Of a stretch of DNA of 13,743 bases, positions 6,886 to 13,743 are shown piece after piece. The translations under genes and the position numbers were made by a program. How positions within the stretch are numbered: position 1 is the first letter of the stretch; each line of letters opens with the position of its first letter. Under the pieces are notes generated by a model, which searched no databases, was not told where the DNA came from, and was given only the letters and a program-made list of their open reading frames with translations. Source of the stretch: an uncultured Bacillota bacterium (GTDB lineage Bacteria; Bacillota; Clostridia; Peptostreptococcales; Anaerovoracaceae); contig CAMJRV010000024.1 in assembly GCA_946408315.1 (NCBI GenBank), positions 1 through 13,743 on the forward strand. The letters run 5' to 3'.

Positions 6886-6917
6886 ATAGCGGGGCTCACA
6901 GCCCCGCTATTTCTTTT
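6886..6917 (+). terminator. Strong rho-independent terminator between convergent genes
   Basis: An 11-bp stem ATAGCGGGGCT/AGCCCCGCTAT (6886-6896 and 6900-6910) with a 3-nt loop is followed by TTCTTTT (6911-6917). It ends the plus-strand ligase/polymerase transcript. The hairpin overlaps the stop codon and last codons of the convergent aminotransferase gene. No good T-run follows on the minus strand, so it works mainly in the plus direction. Confidence 0.85.
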
Positions 6918-8029
6918 ACTTTGTCGCAAACGTAAACGACTTCTTCTATTGTCAGGCTGGTAGAACAGGGAACGTTCAGGATATGGGACTCATAATACAC
7001 TGCTTTCTCGATCCGGTACGCTTCAAACTTTTTATATGGCTCCAGTGTATGGATCAGTTTCCAGATCGGCCTGCACTGAATTCCCTCCTCAATGAGTTTA
7101 TGCATCAACTCATCTCTTCCAATTCCTAGCTCAGCCTCATTGATCAGCAAGGAATAGAACCAGTAATTTGCTCTTGTACCCGGCCGAAATGGAAGAATCA
7201 CAATTCCATTCACATCCGCCAGCTCGGCTTTATACCTTTCATAGTTTTTTATTTTCGTTTCAACAAAGGTCTCCAGTTCCTCCATTTGGGACACACCGAG
7301 GGCTGCCTGAAGGTTGAGCATCCGGTAGTTATACCCGACTTCATCATGGACAAAATAGAGGGAGTCCGTCTTCGCCGTGATGCTAAGGTGCCGCATATGT
7401 TCCAAATGCTTCCGGTCCCTTGAAACGACCATACCGCCGCCGCCGGTGGTTATAATTTTATTGGCGTTAAAGGAAAAGACGCCGATATCTCCGATGGTTC
7501 CTGCGTGGCGGCCTTGATACGGTCCCTCGGTCACAACAGTGCCGAGAGCTTCCGTGGCGTCTTCGATCACCGCAATCTGGTATTCCGCTGCCAATGCCAT
7601 CAGCTTATCCATATCGGCCATATTCCCGAAAATATGAACCACGATAATCGCCTTTACCCTCCCGTGGTTATCTTTTAAATAGGCCTCCAGCTTATCCATA
7701 TCCATGCATAGGGAATCCTCGCAGTCCATAAAGACCGGAATCGCGTTTTGATATAATACCGGGGTGACAGCCGCAACGAAAGTAAGGGTCGGAACGATGA
7801 CCTGGTCGCCCGGACCAACACCCAGAACCCTCAATGCCAGATGCAAACCCGCTGTTCCGCTTTGTGTCGAAACAGCGCTTTCCATCCCCGTATATTTTGC
7901 AAATTTCTCTTCAAACTCCGCAATAAACCTGCCGCCCGTGGAAACCCAGCCGGTTTCAATGCATTCCTGAAGATTTCCTACGATATTAGTATTTAAGTTT
8001 GGTACGCTTAGTGGTATTTCTCTCTTCAT
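6896..8029 (-). CDS. DegT/DnrJ/EryC1/StrS (LegC-like) sugar aminotransferase
   Basis: This 377-residue PLP-dependent enzyme opens with IPLSVPNL and ETGWVSTGG, a beginning much like LegC-type aminotransferases. Family landmarks are the phosphate-binding SGTAGLHLAL (57-66), the cofactor-facing D157 in EDATEALG, and the Schiff-base lysine K191 in SFNANKIITTGGGG. Such enzymes transfer an amino group from glutamate to a keto group of a nucleotide-activated sugar in the cytoplasm. LegC and PglE act on UDP-4-keto-6-deoxy-GlcNAc to form the bacillosamine precursor. The 4,6-dehydratase that would supply such a substrate is not in the window. The gene is last in the minus-strand operon, 3 bp after the HAD gene, with a weak ribosome site (GGAAG) inside that gene's end. 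Fold and general reaction are secure; the exact sugar is inferred. Confidence 0.88.
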   Translation of the reverse strand: MKREIPLSVPNLNTNIVGNLQECIETGWVSTGGRFIAEFEEKFAKYTGMESAVSTQSGTAGLHLALRVLGVGPGDQVIVPTLTFVAAVTPVLYQNAIPVFMDCEDSLCMDMDKLEAYLKDNHGRVKAIIVVHIFGNMADMDKLMALAAEYQIAVIEDATEALGTVVTEGPYQGRHAGTIGDIGVFSFNANKIITTGGGGMVVSRDRKHLEHMRHLSITAKTDSLYFVHDEVGYNYRMLNLQAALGVSQMEELETFVETKIKNYERYKAELADVNGIVILPFRPGTRANYWFYSLLINEAELGIGRDELMHKLIEEGIQCRPIWKLIHTLEPYKKFEAYRIEKAVYYESHILNVPCSTSLTIEEVVYVCDKVKEIAGL

Positions 8030-8032
8030 AAA

Positions 8033-8686
8033 CTATACTTCCATTTCAATCTGTTTTAATGAATGAATGATCCTATTCGGCCGGATATCCGGACTCAGAT
8101 CTTTCAGACGGTCCTCACGCTCAATATAAATGTCTGTTATGCCAAGCTTCTTGGGGACACTGATATCATGATCCATATCTCCGACGGCAAGCATCTCTTC
8201 CGGCTTTATCGCAAGCTTATGTAAAATCATATCGTAGCCCCAGGTATTCGGCTTCCAATATTCCCGTCCATATTCATCCGGAATCACGATCAAATCAAAA
8301 AACTGTTTTAGTTTTGCTTTTTCTATTTTACGTTCCTGAACTTCACAGTAGCCATTTGTCAGCAGGGTTAACATCACTCCCCGGGTTCTCAACCGTTCCA
8401 AGGTTTCAACAACATCCGGATAGATCACGACTTCCGGGTCGGTCTCACGATATATCTGAATCAGGGTTTTTATCGTCGCCTCGTCATAAGGGATATTTTC
8501 CTGCTCCAAGTACCGGTTGAATATTCTCTCCCATTTTACTTCAAAAAGGCTCTTCAGATTTTTATATGCCTCTTTCGTCCCGTAAACGCGTTCCAGATAG
8601 CTTCCTGCATGCTTCAGACAGCCTAGAATATATTCCCGCTCGCTGATCAGGGTTCCGTCCAAATCAAAAATGATCCCCTTAATCAT
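8033..8686 (-). CDS. HAD-superfamily hydrolase (phosphatase-like)
   Basis: The start was set at ATG 8684-8686 (217 residues). It sits in an ATGATTAA overlap with the stop of the ATP-grasp gene and follows a GGGTGGGGAA ribosome site; a GTG at 8701 would add five residues. All four HAD motifs are present: DLDGT (residues 8-12, nucleophile D8 and acid D10), TNG (110-112), K145 (WKPNTWGYD) and GDMDHD (169-174). A helical cap lies between motifs I and II, as in the phosphoglycolate-phosphatase type. It probably removes phosphate from a small metabolite. Its place between the ATP-grasp ligase and the sugar aminotransferase suggests a substrate in the same sugar-modification pathway, but the sequence does not give the substrate. 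Confidence 0.85.
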   Translation of the reverse strand: MIKGIIFDLDGTLISEREYILGCLKHAGSYLERVYGTKEAYKNLKSLFEVKWERIFNRYLEQENIPYDEATIKTLIQIYRETDPEVVIYPDVVETLERLRTRGVMLTLLTNGYCEVQERKIEKAKLKQFFDLIVIPDEYGREYWKPNTWGYDMILHKLAIKPEEMLAVGDMDHDISVPKKLGITDIYIEREDRLKDLSPDIRPNRIIHSLKQIEMEV

Positions 8687-9662
8687 GAAACAGTTCCCCA
8701 CCCTCTCTCACATAAATTGCCTGATCAAACCGGATGCCAATCAAACCCTCAAGATATTCTTCCTCATAATCCAGCTTTTCTCCCTGAAAGAGACGGTATA
8801 TATCTTTCGGACTGTTTGCTCCGGCCTTTATGCTCATCGGCACGCCGCCGCCAAACCGCGGATTGATTTCAATGAGATAAACTCCCGATTCATTTACAAG
8901 GCATTGCAATGTGATCGGACCGACGGGTCTCAAAATCTCCAAGACCTTTTTCGTTACCTCTATGATTCGCCTGTTTTTTTCCACAATGCCTTTTTGTATT
9001 TCACCTGCACGAACTACAAGCCGCTTTCTCGGAACGATTGAGATGCAATTCCCATCAAAATCACATAAGATATCGACGGTGTACTCGTCTCCCTGGACAT
9101 AATCGGTTACCAGCGCATTGGGCACATAGTTTGAAAAAAATCTCAGCTCCTCTTCATTTGTGATCTTAAACGTGTTGACGCTCGAACTTCCATCGAGGGG
9201 TTTAATAAAGAGGGGATAGCGCAAAGTCTCATACGGTATATTTTTAAGATCATAATATTTCGGCGCATGAAATCCGTTGTTTAAAAAAAAGTCGGCAGTA
9301 TTGTATTTATTCCTGAATATTTTAATGACCTCAGCATCTGAAATAACAACCTTTGCCCCGCTCTCCATTTCAATTTTTTCTTTATTTTCCGCAAGCTTCA
9401 GCAGCTCCGTATCTAAGGTGGGGATGATTCCGTGAATATGATTGTCCCGACAGATTTGTATGATCTCGCCAATGTAGTTTTCATTGTCGATTCTACAGAC
9501 CTGATACTTTTCGTCCGCAAAAAATAAAGCCGGAGCAATCGGACTTGCATCTGCAGCAACGATCTTGCCTGCAAGATTCAACTCCTGCTTTGCCTCTTGA
9601 AAGCATTGCACCAGTTCAACCCGCCTACCGGCGCTGGTAATGAGTAGATTGATTTCATTCAT
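8679..9662 (-). CDS. ATP-grasp domain ligase (carbamoyl-phosphate-synthase-large-subunit-like)
   Basis: The start was set at ATG 9660-9662 (327 residues) because it overlaps the stop of the sugar-transferase gene (ATGAATGA) and follows an AAGGGAGA ribosome site. The frame extends 29 codons further upstream, inside the previous gene. An N-terminal pre-ATP-grasp domain begins [15 protein letters not shown]. The ATP-grasp core follows, with [10 protein letters not shown] (152-161), the [12 protein letters not shown] segment with E193, and the metal-binding [11 protein letters not shown] (263-273, E265 and N267). Enzymes of this fold activate a carboxylate as acyl phosphate and join it to an amine or other nucleophile. 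Members of this type occur in polysaccharide gene clusters. Between a PglC-like transferase and a sugar aminotransferase, it may couple an amino acid or other acid to an amino sugar. That is inference; the substrate is unknown. Confidence 0.85.
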   Translation of the reverse strand: MNEINLLITSAGRRVELVQCFQEAKQELNLAGKIVAADASPIAPALFFADEKYQVCRIDNENYIGEIIQICRDNHIHGIIPTLDTELLKLAENKEKIEMESGAKVVISDAEVIKIFRNKYNTADFFLNNGFHAPKYYDLKNIPYETLRYPLFIKPLDGSSSVNTFKITNEEELRFFSNYVPNALVTDYVQGDEYTVDILCDFDGNCISIVPRKRLVVRAGEIQKGIVEKNRRIIEVTKKVLEILRPVGPITLQCLVNESGVYLIEINPRFGGGVPMSIKAGANSPKDIYRLFQGEKLDYEEEYLEGLIGIRFDQAIYVREGGELFHD

Positions 9663-10275
9663 TTCTCTGATCTCCCTTTGTTCCCCAAAACTCTTCCATC
9701 GTAGCATGATTATCCGCACTGATCCCTTCGCTCTTAAATACCTTAGCAAAGGTGAGGAATAATATCTTTAAATCAAGCCATAGTGTCCAATGATCCACAT
9801 ACCACACATCCAGCTTGAATTTTTCTTCCCAACTGATGGCATTCCTGCCGTTTACCTGTGCCCAGCCCGTCAGGCCGGGCTTTACTTCATGCCTCCTGGC
9901 CTGCTCCGGTGTATACCGGTCGAGATAACGAACCAACAGAGGACGCGGCCCCACAAAACTCATGTCGCCTTTCAGAATATTGAAAAGCTCAGGCAGTTCG
10001 TCCAGGCTGGTCTTGCGCAGCAGCTTTCCAAAACCCGTCAGTCGAACCGAATCCGGCAGCAGCTCGCCGCTTTCATCCCTGGCGTCGGTCATGCTGCGAA
10101 ACTTATACATTATAAATATCTTACCACGCCTGCCCGGACGCTCCTGTCGGAAAAGGGCAGGAGAACCAAGTTTCCGCTTTACCAAAATGCAAGTAACCAG
10201 CAGCACCGGAGAAAGTATCACCACTAAGACAAGTGTAAATATGATATCAAACAGTCGTTTCACTGCGTTTTTCAT
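9655..10275 (-). CDS. PglC/EpsL-type sugar transferase (monotopic phosphoglycosyl transferase)
   Basis: This 206-residue protein is short, like PglC and EpsL rather than the long WbaP type. It has one N-terminal hydrophobic re-entrant helix (about 7-32) with an SP break, then the signature blocks [10 protein letters not shown] (43-52), YKFRSM (57-62), [16 protein letters not shown] (89-104) with catalytic dyad D92-E93, VGPRPLL (108-114), and [14 protein letters not shown] (132-145). It transfers a sugar 1-phosphate from a UDP-sugar to undecaprenyl phosphate at the inner membrane face, starting glycan assembly. PglC and EpsL relatives use UDP-diacetylbacillosamine, which fits the LegC-like aminotransferase downstream, but other acylated amino sugars are possible. 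A GGAG ribosome site lies 7 bp beyond the preceding gene's coding end. The 3' end overlaps the ATP-grasp gene by 8 nt. Confidence 0.92.
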   Translation of the reverse strand: MKNAVKRLFDIIFTLVLVVILSPVLLVTCILVKRKLGSPALFRQERPGRRGKIFIMYKFRSMTDARDESGELLPDSVRLTGFGKLLRKTSLDELPELFNILKGDMSFVGPRPLLVRYLDRYTPEQARRHEVKPGLTGWAQVNGRNAISWEEKFKLDVWYVDHWTLWLDLKILFLTFAKVFKSEGISADNHATMEEFWGTKGDQRNE

Positions 10276-10282
10276 AAAGCGA

Positions 10283-11389
10283 TTACTCCTTTAATGCAGA
10301 TTGAATGCTTTGAATATAGCGATTTACCACAATATTCCGATCAAATTCCCGTTCCATTTTTTCTCTTCCGACCCTCCCCATCTCATCGCGTTCTGCTGGA
10401 GAAAGGGCAAGAAACCGTTCCATGGCATCGATCAGGCTTTGGGCATCTTTTACATTGCATAAAAATCCGCTTTTCCCATCTCTAACAGCTTCCCGGCAGC
10501 CTGGGATGTCGGTCGTGATAAGAGGCAAACCCATCGAAGCACCTTCTAACAGAACATTTGACATTCCTTCATGATAGGAGGGAAGAACAATACAGTCGGC
10601 ATACGACATTTCAAGTCTTGTGTCAGAAGACGCTCCAAGAAATTCAATGATTCTTTGATCGGTAAGTGCTCGAACCTTGCATTCATATTCAGGTTCATCA
10701 TAAAACCCGACAACTTGTAATTTCACATCACTATACTTTCCTTTTATATGGGCCGCAGCCTCAAAAAATTCATCGATTCCCTTCTCTTTCATAATACGGC
10801 CAATGAACAGGAAGTTGGTGAATTCCACACTTCCGGTTTTGCCTGAGCCTTTTTTAAAATGCGCTATATTCACACCAGCGCCAGGAACCAGGACATATTT
10901 CTCCTGCCGGCCAATATGATATTTTAAAAAATAATCCCGGTTCCCGCTGTTTTCAAAGAAAATCCCCGAAGAACCGGCCAGGCTGTTTCTGTAGAGAAAC
11001 CTCAGCAATTTTGCCATCTTGCTATTCTGCTGTAACGCACTTCCCAGTCCGGTGATATTATTGATATATGGTATTTTATAAATTCGAGCCAATATACTCG
11101 CATAAATGTTGGGCTTAATTGTATGCAAAATCAGCGCATCAGGCCTGACTGTTTTTATTACTTTGCGCAACTGATTCATTAAACTCAGATCCTTAATAGG
11201 ATTGATTCCTCTCCTATCAATATCAATTTTATGGAAAACTGCTCCCAGCGCTTCTAATCTTTCTGTTTTTTCATCAAACGGTACGACAAAATGAACTTCA
11301 AAGCCGATTTTAAGAAGTTCTTCGACTAATTCCTTTTTAAAGTTATAAAATCCCCCACCATGGTTGCTGATTAATAATATTGTACTCAT
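10283..11389 (-). CDS. Glycosyltransferase family 4, PglA-like
   Basis: This 368-residue GT-B enzyme has the GT4 retaining signature E274-x7-E282 ([15 protein letters not shown]), a nucleotide-sugar binding segment [14 protein letters not shown] (195-208) and the N-terminal [12 protein letters not shown] (88-99) with NITGLGSA (111-118). The HTxKPN and TGLGS motifs resemble PglA and EpsD-type enzymes, which add the first sugar onto undecaprenyl-diphospho-bacillosamine. It lies directly before the PglC-like gene (7-bp gap), so it is a good candidate for the second assembly step, at the cytoplasmic face of the membrane. Donor and linkage cannot be read from sequence. The ribosome site is weak (AAGG about 13 nt before the ATG), but the N terminus aligns with the family start. 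Confidence 0.88.
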   Translation of the reverse strand: MSTILLISNHGGGFYNFKKELVEELLKIGFEVHFVVPFDEKTERLEALGAVFHKIDIDRRGINPIKDLSLMNQLRKVIKTVRPDALILHTIKPNIYASILARIYKIPYINNITGLGSALQQNSKMAKLLRFLYRNSLAGSSGIFFENSGNRDYFLKYHIGRQEKYVLVPGAGVNIAHFKKGSGKTGSVEFTNFLFIGRIMKEKGIDEFFEAAAHIKGKYSDVKLQVVGFYDEPEYECKVRALTDQRIIEFLGASSDTRLEMSYADCIVLPSYHEGMSNVLLEGASMGLPLITTDIPGCREAVRDGKSGFLCNVKDAQSLIDAMERFLALSPAERDEMGRVGREKMEREFDRNIVVNRYIQSIQSALKE

Positions 11390-11413
11390 TTTATAAAATA
11401 AACCTTATCCGTT

Positions 11414-12454
11414 TTAATAAGAGCAGTCCTTATATACGGCCTTGAGCCGGTCCATATATTGTTGTATGTTATTAAACTGTTCTGCCCTGTTTAACGCACC
11501 CTTCGATTTTTCATCCCAATAAATCGGTTCGGTTAATAGTTGAGATATCTCCTGGATGAATGCATCGTCATCTCCGCATAGTCTTCCACAGTCCGAATTT
11601 ACAATACCAGGAAGTCCGCCAACGGGGGTCGCGAGGACAGGAATCCCAAGTGCAAGCGCCTCTACCGCCACCAGCCCAAACCCCTCCCAATCTGAAGTAA
11701 TGCATATCATTTTTGCATTGGATAAAATGATATATGGATTTTCCCGAAACCCCAGCAACTCCAAATTATTAGAAAGATTTAACTTCTGTATATGCCGTTC
11801 ACATTCCGCCCTCAGTTCCCCGGAGCCCACCATACAGGCTTTTACATCCGGGAACTGCTCTTTTACCTTTTGAATAATGTCAATAAACCTCAACGGATTC
11901 TTTTGAAGGGACAGACGGCCTAAAAAGATGATATCATAGGAAGAGCTCTTAGTCCCTCTCTCCGCCTTGCCCCTCACCAGACTTAAATCAATCGAATTTG
12001 AAACCACCGCTGTTTTTTTACGAATTAGTCTGCCGAATATGTAATCGTCGAAAACAGCATCGGAAACCCCCAATATCTTTTGTATTCTCAAGGAGCCGAT
12101 ATAATACGCTATAGTTTTCAGGTTCAAATTTCTAAGCCATGGCGGATTGTTGTGCAAATGCGATACGATCGGAGTTTTAGTCAGGGTCAAGGCGGCGGTT
12201 ATACTCGCAGCGAAATCATGTGCATGAATAACATCCGGCTTATATGATTTTATCGCCGATTTTATTTCACGTACACTCATTTTCTTGATTGGGACGTAAA
12301 AAATCCCATTTTCGTCCAATATCCGTCTGATTTTGCCCTCCGGAGAAACATATGCACACTCGCAATCGCTTTTCATGGCATTGATAATCGTAATCACAAC
12401 ATTCTCCGCCCCGGAATACAGACCGGTGTTTAAAATATGCATAATCCTCTTCAC
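11414..12454 (-). CDS. Glycosyltransferase family 4
   Basis: The best start is a GTG at 12452-12454 that overlaps the preceding TGA (GTGA) and follows GGAG at 7-nt spacing, giving 346 residues. A TTG nine codons upstream and an ATG four codons downstream are weaker choices. The N terminus has a glycine-rich acceptor loop (HILNTGLYSGAENV). In the C-terminal domain IIFLGRLSLQKNP (about 175-187) and E257-x7-E265 (DWEGFGLVAVEALALG) identify a GT4 GT-B fold. AHDFAAS and SHLHNNPPW are typical of the acceptor domain. It adds one sugar to the growing lipid-linked glycan. It is similar in fold, but not closely in sequence, to the next gene, so the two probably make different linkages. The gap to that gene is 28 bp. 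Confidence 0.86.
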   Translation of the reverse strand: MKRIMHILNTGLYSGAENVVITIINAMKSDCECAYVSPEGKIRRILDENGIFYVPIKKMSVREIKSAIKSYKPDVIHAHDFAASITAALTLTKTPIVSHLHNNPPWLRNLNLKTIAYYIGSLRIQKILGVSDAVFDDYIFGRLIRKKTAVVSNSIDLSLVRGKAERGTKSSSYDIIFLGRLSLQKNPLRFIDIIQKVKEQFPDVKACMVGSGELRAECERHIQKLNLSNNLELLGFRENPYIILSNAKMICITSDWEGFGLVAVEALALGIPVLATPVGGLPGIVNSDCGRLCGDDDAFIQEISQLLTEPIYWDEKSKGALNRAEQFNNIQQYMDRLKAVYKDCSY

Positions 12455-13347
12455 AATTTTTCTCCAAACTTCTTCTTCCAATATCTATAGAGGCCCCACC
12501 CAGGAAGTATCATTAACGTCAATATCAGCTTATTAGGGAAATCTTTGAACCATTTTCCCATACCTTTGGCAGAGAAAAAGCCATAACACGCATATAAAAG
12601 GCTGTGTTTTAAAACTAAGCGCAAACGGATATCCGGTGCAATATAGACAAGGGAGTTAGCCATGCCCCCATTGGGGTTTTTTATTCTCAGCTTGCGTCCC
12701 GCCATGGACAATCCATCATCTCTGTACTCACAAGAATAAATAGACTGATTCCTCACATACGTTTTATATCGCCGATACAAAGGTACCCAGACTGCCGTCT
12801 CCCCCAGAAACCGTTCACCCTCAAAAACCGGGAACCGAAAGTTTTTCAAGGCATGTACGAAAAACACCTCGCACTTATCTCCTTTGATCCCGCTGTTTAT
12901 GATATAGCTATTGGCCTTGACAATTTTTTCATCGTCCGGGAATCCATCTCCGATAATTCTCCCGTCAAAATAGGAGCGAAGGTATACAATCGCACACAGT
13001 TCTGCCTTGTCAACGATCTCCTCATAATCTTTCAAGATTATCTCCACCGCATGATCCGACAGGTAATCATCGCTGTCGACGATTACGACAAGTTCCGTCG
13101 TAATCGTATCCAGCATTTTATTGATAGCCGTATGCTTCCCGCCATTATTCTTGTAATAATATTCTATCTCAAACTGTGCTGATTTTTTAAAATTTACCAC
13201 GACATCTTTTGTATTATCTGTACTTCCATCGTCGATTATAAGCCAATTGAATTGAAAGCTGCTTTGTCTCTGCAGGCTTTCAAAAAGTCTCGGCAATATA
13301 TATGCTCTGTTATAAGTTGGTGTAAATATTGTGATTTTCGGATGCAT
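12451..13347 (-). CDS. Glycosyltransferase family 2 (GT-A)
   Basis: This 298-residue protein has a typical GT2 start (ITIFTPTYNRAYILPRLFESL), the nucleotide-binding DDGSTDNT (39-46) and the metal-binding DSDD (91-94). NNGGKHTAINKML (68-80) is a family segment close to the donor pocket. The catalytic domain ends near residue 215. The C-terminal part has a hydrophobic patch (about 270-285, LILTLMILPGWGLYRY) with flanking basic residues that could attach it to the inner membrane face. It likely adds a sugar to the lipid-linked glycan in an inverting reaction; donor and acceptor are unknown. GAGG lies about 11 nt before the ATG. The stop overlaps the start of the next GT4 gene by 4 nt, so translation is probably coupled. 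Confidence 0.87.
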   Translation of the reverse strand: MHPKITIFTPTYNRAYILPRLFESLQRQSSFQFNWLIIDDGSTDNTKDVVVNFKKSAQFEIEYYYKNNGGKHTAINKMLDTITTELVVIVDSDDYLSDHAVEIILKDYEEIVDKAELCAIVYLRSYFDGRIIGDGFPDDEKIVKANSYIINSGIKGDKCEVFFVHALKNFRFPVFEGERFLGETAVWVPLYRRYKTYVRNQSIYSCEYRDDGLSMAGRKLRIKNPNGGMANSLVYIAPDIRLRLVLKHSLLYACYGFFSAKGMGKWFKDFPNKLILTLMILPGWGLYRYWKKKFGEKL

Positions 13348-13375
13348 TTTAAACTTAACCTCAATACTATATAAA

Positions 13376-13743
13376 TTAAATTCTCACAGATCGATTCGTT
13401 ACCATATTGATCAATTTACTCGTGTAATAATAGCCAAACACTCTGCTGCATAGTTTAATGAATTTATAATTTATACCTGACGCAGATCTGTCCATAAATG
13501 AATTGTTTTTAAATTCCTGTATCACCCTGGCACGGCTTTCCTGATCGGTATGTATAATGAATTTAATCATGTAAATAAATGTATTTGCAAATCTCTCTTT
13601 TGCCTGCTGTTGAATTTGTGAGCTATAATCTGATTGGGCAAAAAAAACATACCACTTGTTTAGTACATATAATTGACTGGAAATATTTTGTAATGAGATT
13701 TTTTTTGTCATTGCACCCGCATTGCTTTTTCTATAGTAATAAA
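13376..13743 (-). CDS. C-terminal part of a gene running off the right edge, probably GT2
   Basis: The minus-strand frame stops at 13376 and stays open to the window edge, so the ATG at 13711 is probably internal. The codons before it read YYYRKSNAGAMTKKIS, which resembles the end of the catalytic domain of many family 2 glycosyltransferases (a YxYR....S.M motif). The remaining roughly 105 residues are mostly helical and lack any catalytic motif. If this is right, the missing N-terminal part should contain DDGS and DxDD motifs. The gene lies 28 bp before the next GT2 start, so it is in the same operon. A separate 111-residue hypothetical protein starting at 13711 is possible, but no ribosome site is seen there. 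Confidence 0.6.
   Translation of the reverse strand, partial: YYYRKSNAGAMTKKISLQNISSQLYVLNKWYVFFAQSDYSSQIQQQAKERFANTFIYMIKFIIHTDQESRARVIQEFKNNSFMDRSASGINYKFIKLCSRVFGYYYTSKLINMVTNRSVRI

Noticed and set aside
8670..9041. Open frame of 123 codons on the plus strand
   Set aside because: It is antisense to the ATP-grasp gene, which carries complete catalytic motifs.
9663..9749. Upstream extension of the ATP-grasp gene by 29 codons
   Set aside because: The extension lies inside the sugar-transferase gene. The ATG at 9662 has a good ribosome site and gives the normal family N terminus.
1..13743. CRISPR array, insertion-sequence ends, rRNA genes or riboswitches
   Set aside because: No regularly spaced repeats, transposase genes, rRNA-like segments or recognisable riboswitch folds were seen. 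The few intergenic gaps are short.

Overview
The window reads as a chromosomal segment of a Gram-positive anaerobe, most likely class Clostridia (Bacillota). The signs are AGGAGG-type ribosome binding sites, sigma-A promoters, copper-amine-oxidase-like stalk repeats in a secreted protein, and Clostridia-like polysaccharide genes. Genus and species cannot be told from the sequence alone.

Region 1 (1 to about 2520) is the right end of an integrated mobile element (prophage or ICE-like). It holds the last codons of a probable XRE-type repressor, an ImmA/IrrE-type metalloprotease with three C-terminal zinc ribbons, and a tyrosine recombinase. A 157-bp repeat-rich segment then runs up to the 3' end of a tRNA-Val(GAC) gene on the minus strand, the probable integration site. 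The rest of the element lies left of the window.

Region 2 (about 2550 to 4750) is chromosomal. It holds the tRNA promoter, a ketopantoate-reductase-family gene, and a secreted two-repeat stalk-domain protein with its own promoter, all on the minus strand.

Region 3 (4800 to 13743) is a surface-polysaccharide locus. A plus-strand O-antigen-ligase/Wzy-type membrane protein has a clear promoter and a strong terminator. Convergent to it is a compact minus-strand operon that enters from beyond the right edge. Read in transcription order it is: GT2 (partial), GT2, GT4, PglA-like GT4, PglC-like phosphoglycosyl transferase, ATP-grasp ligase, HAD hydrolase, DegT/LegC-like aminotransferase. The last four genes overlap or nearly touch. 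The inferred pathway is: the aminotransferase makes a nucleotide-linked amino sugar; the ATP-grasp enzyme (perhaps with the HAD enzyme) may modify it; the PglC-like enzyme loads the sugar phosphate onto undecaprenyl phosphate; the GTs extend the chain; and the Wzy/ligase protein polymerises or transfers it outside the membrane. The ATP-grasp plus HAD pair sits where an acetyltransferase would be expected in a bacillosamine-type pathway, and it is the most interesting biochemical question in the window.
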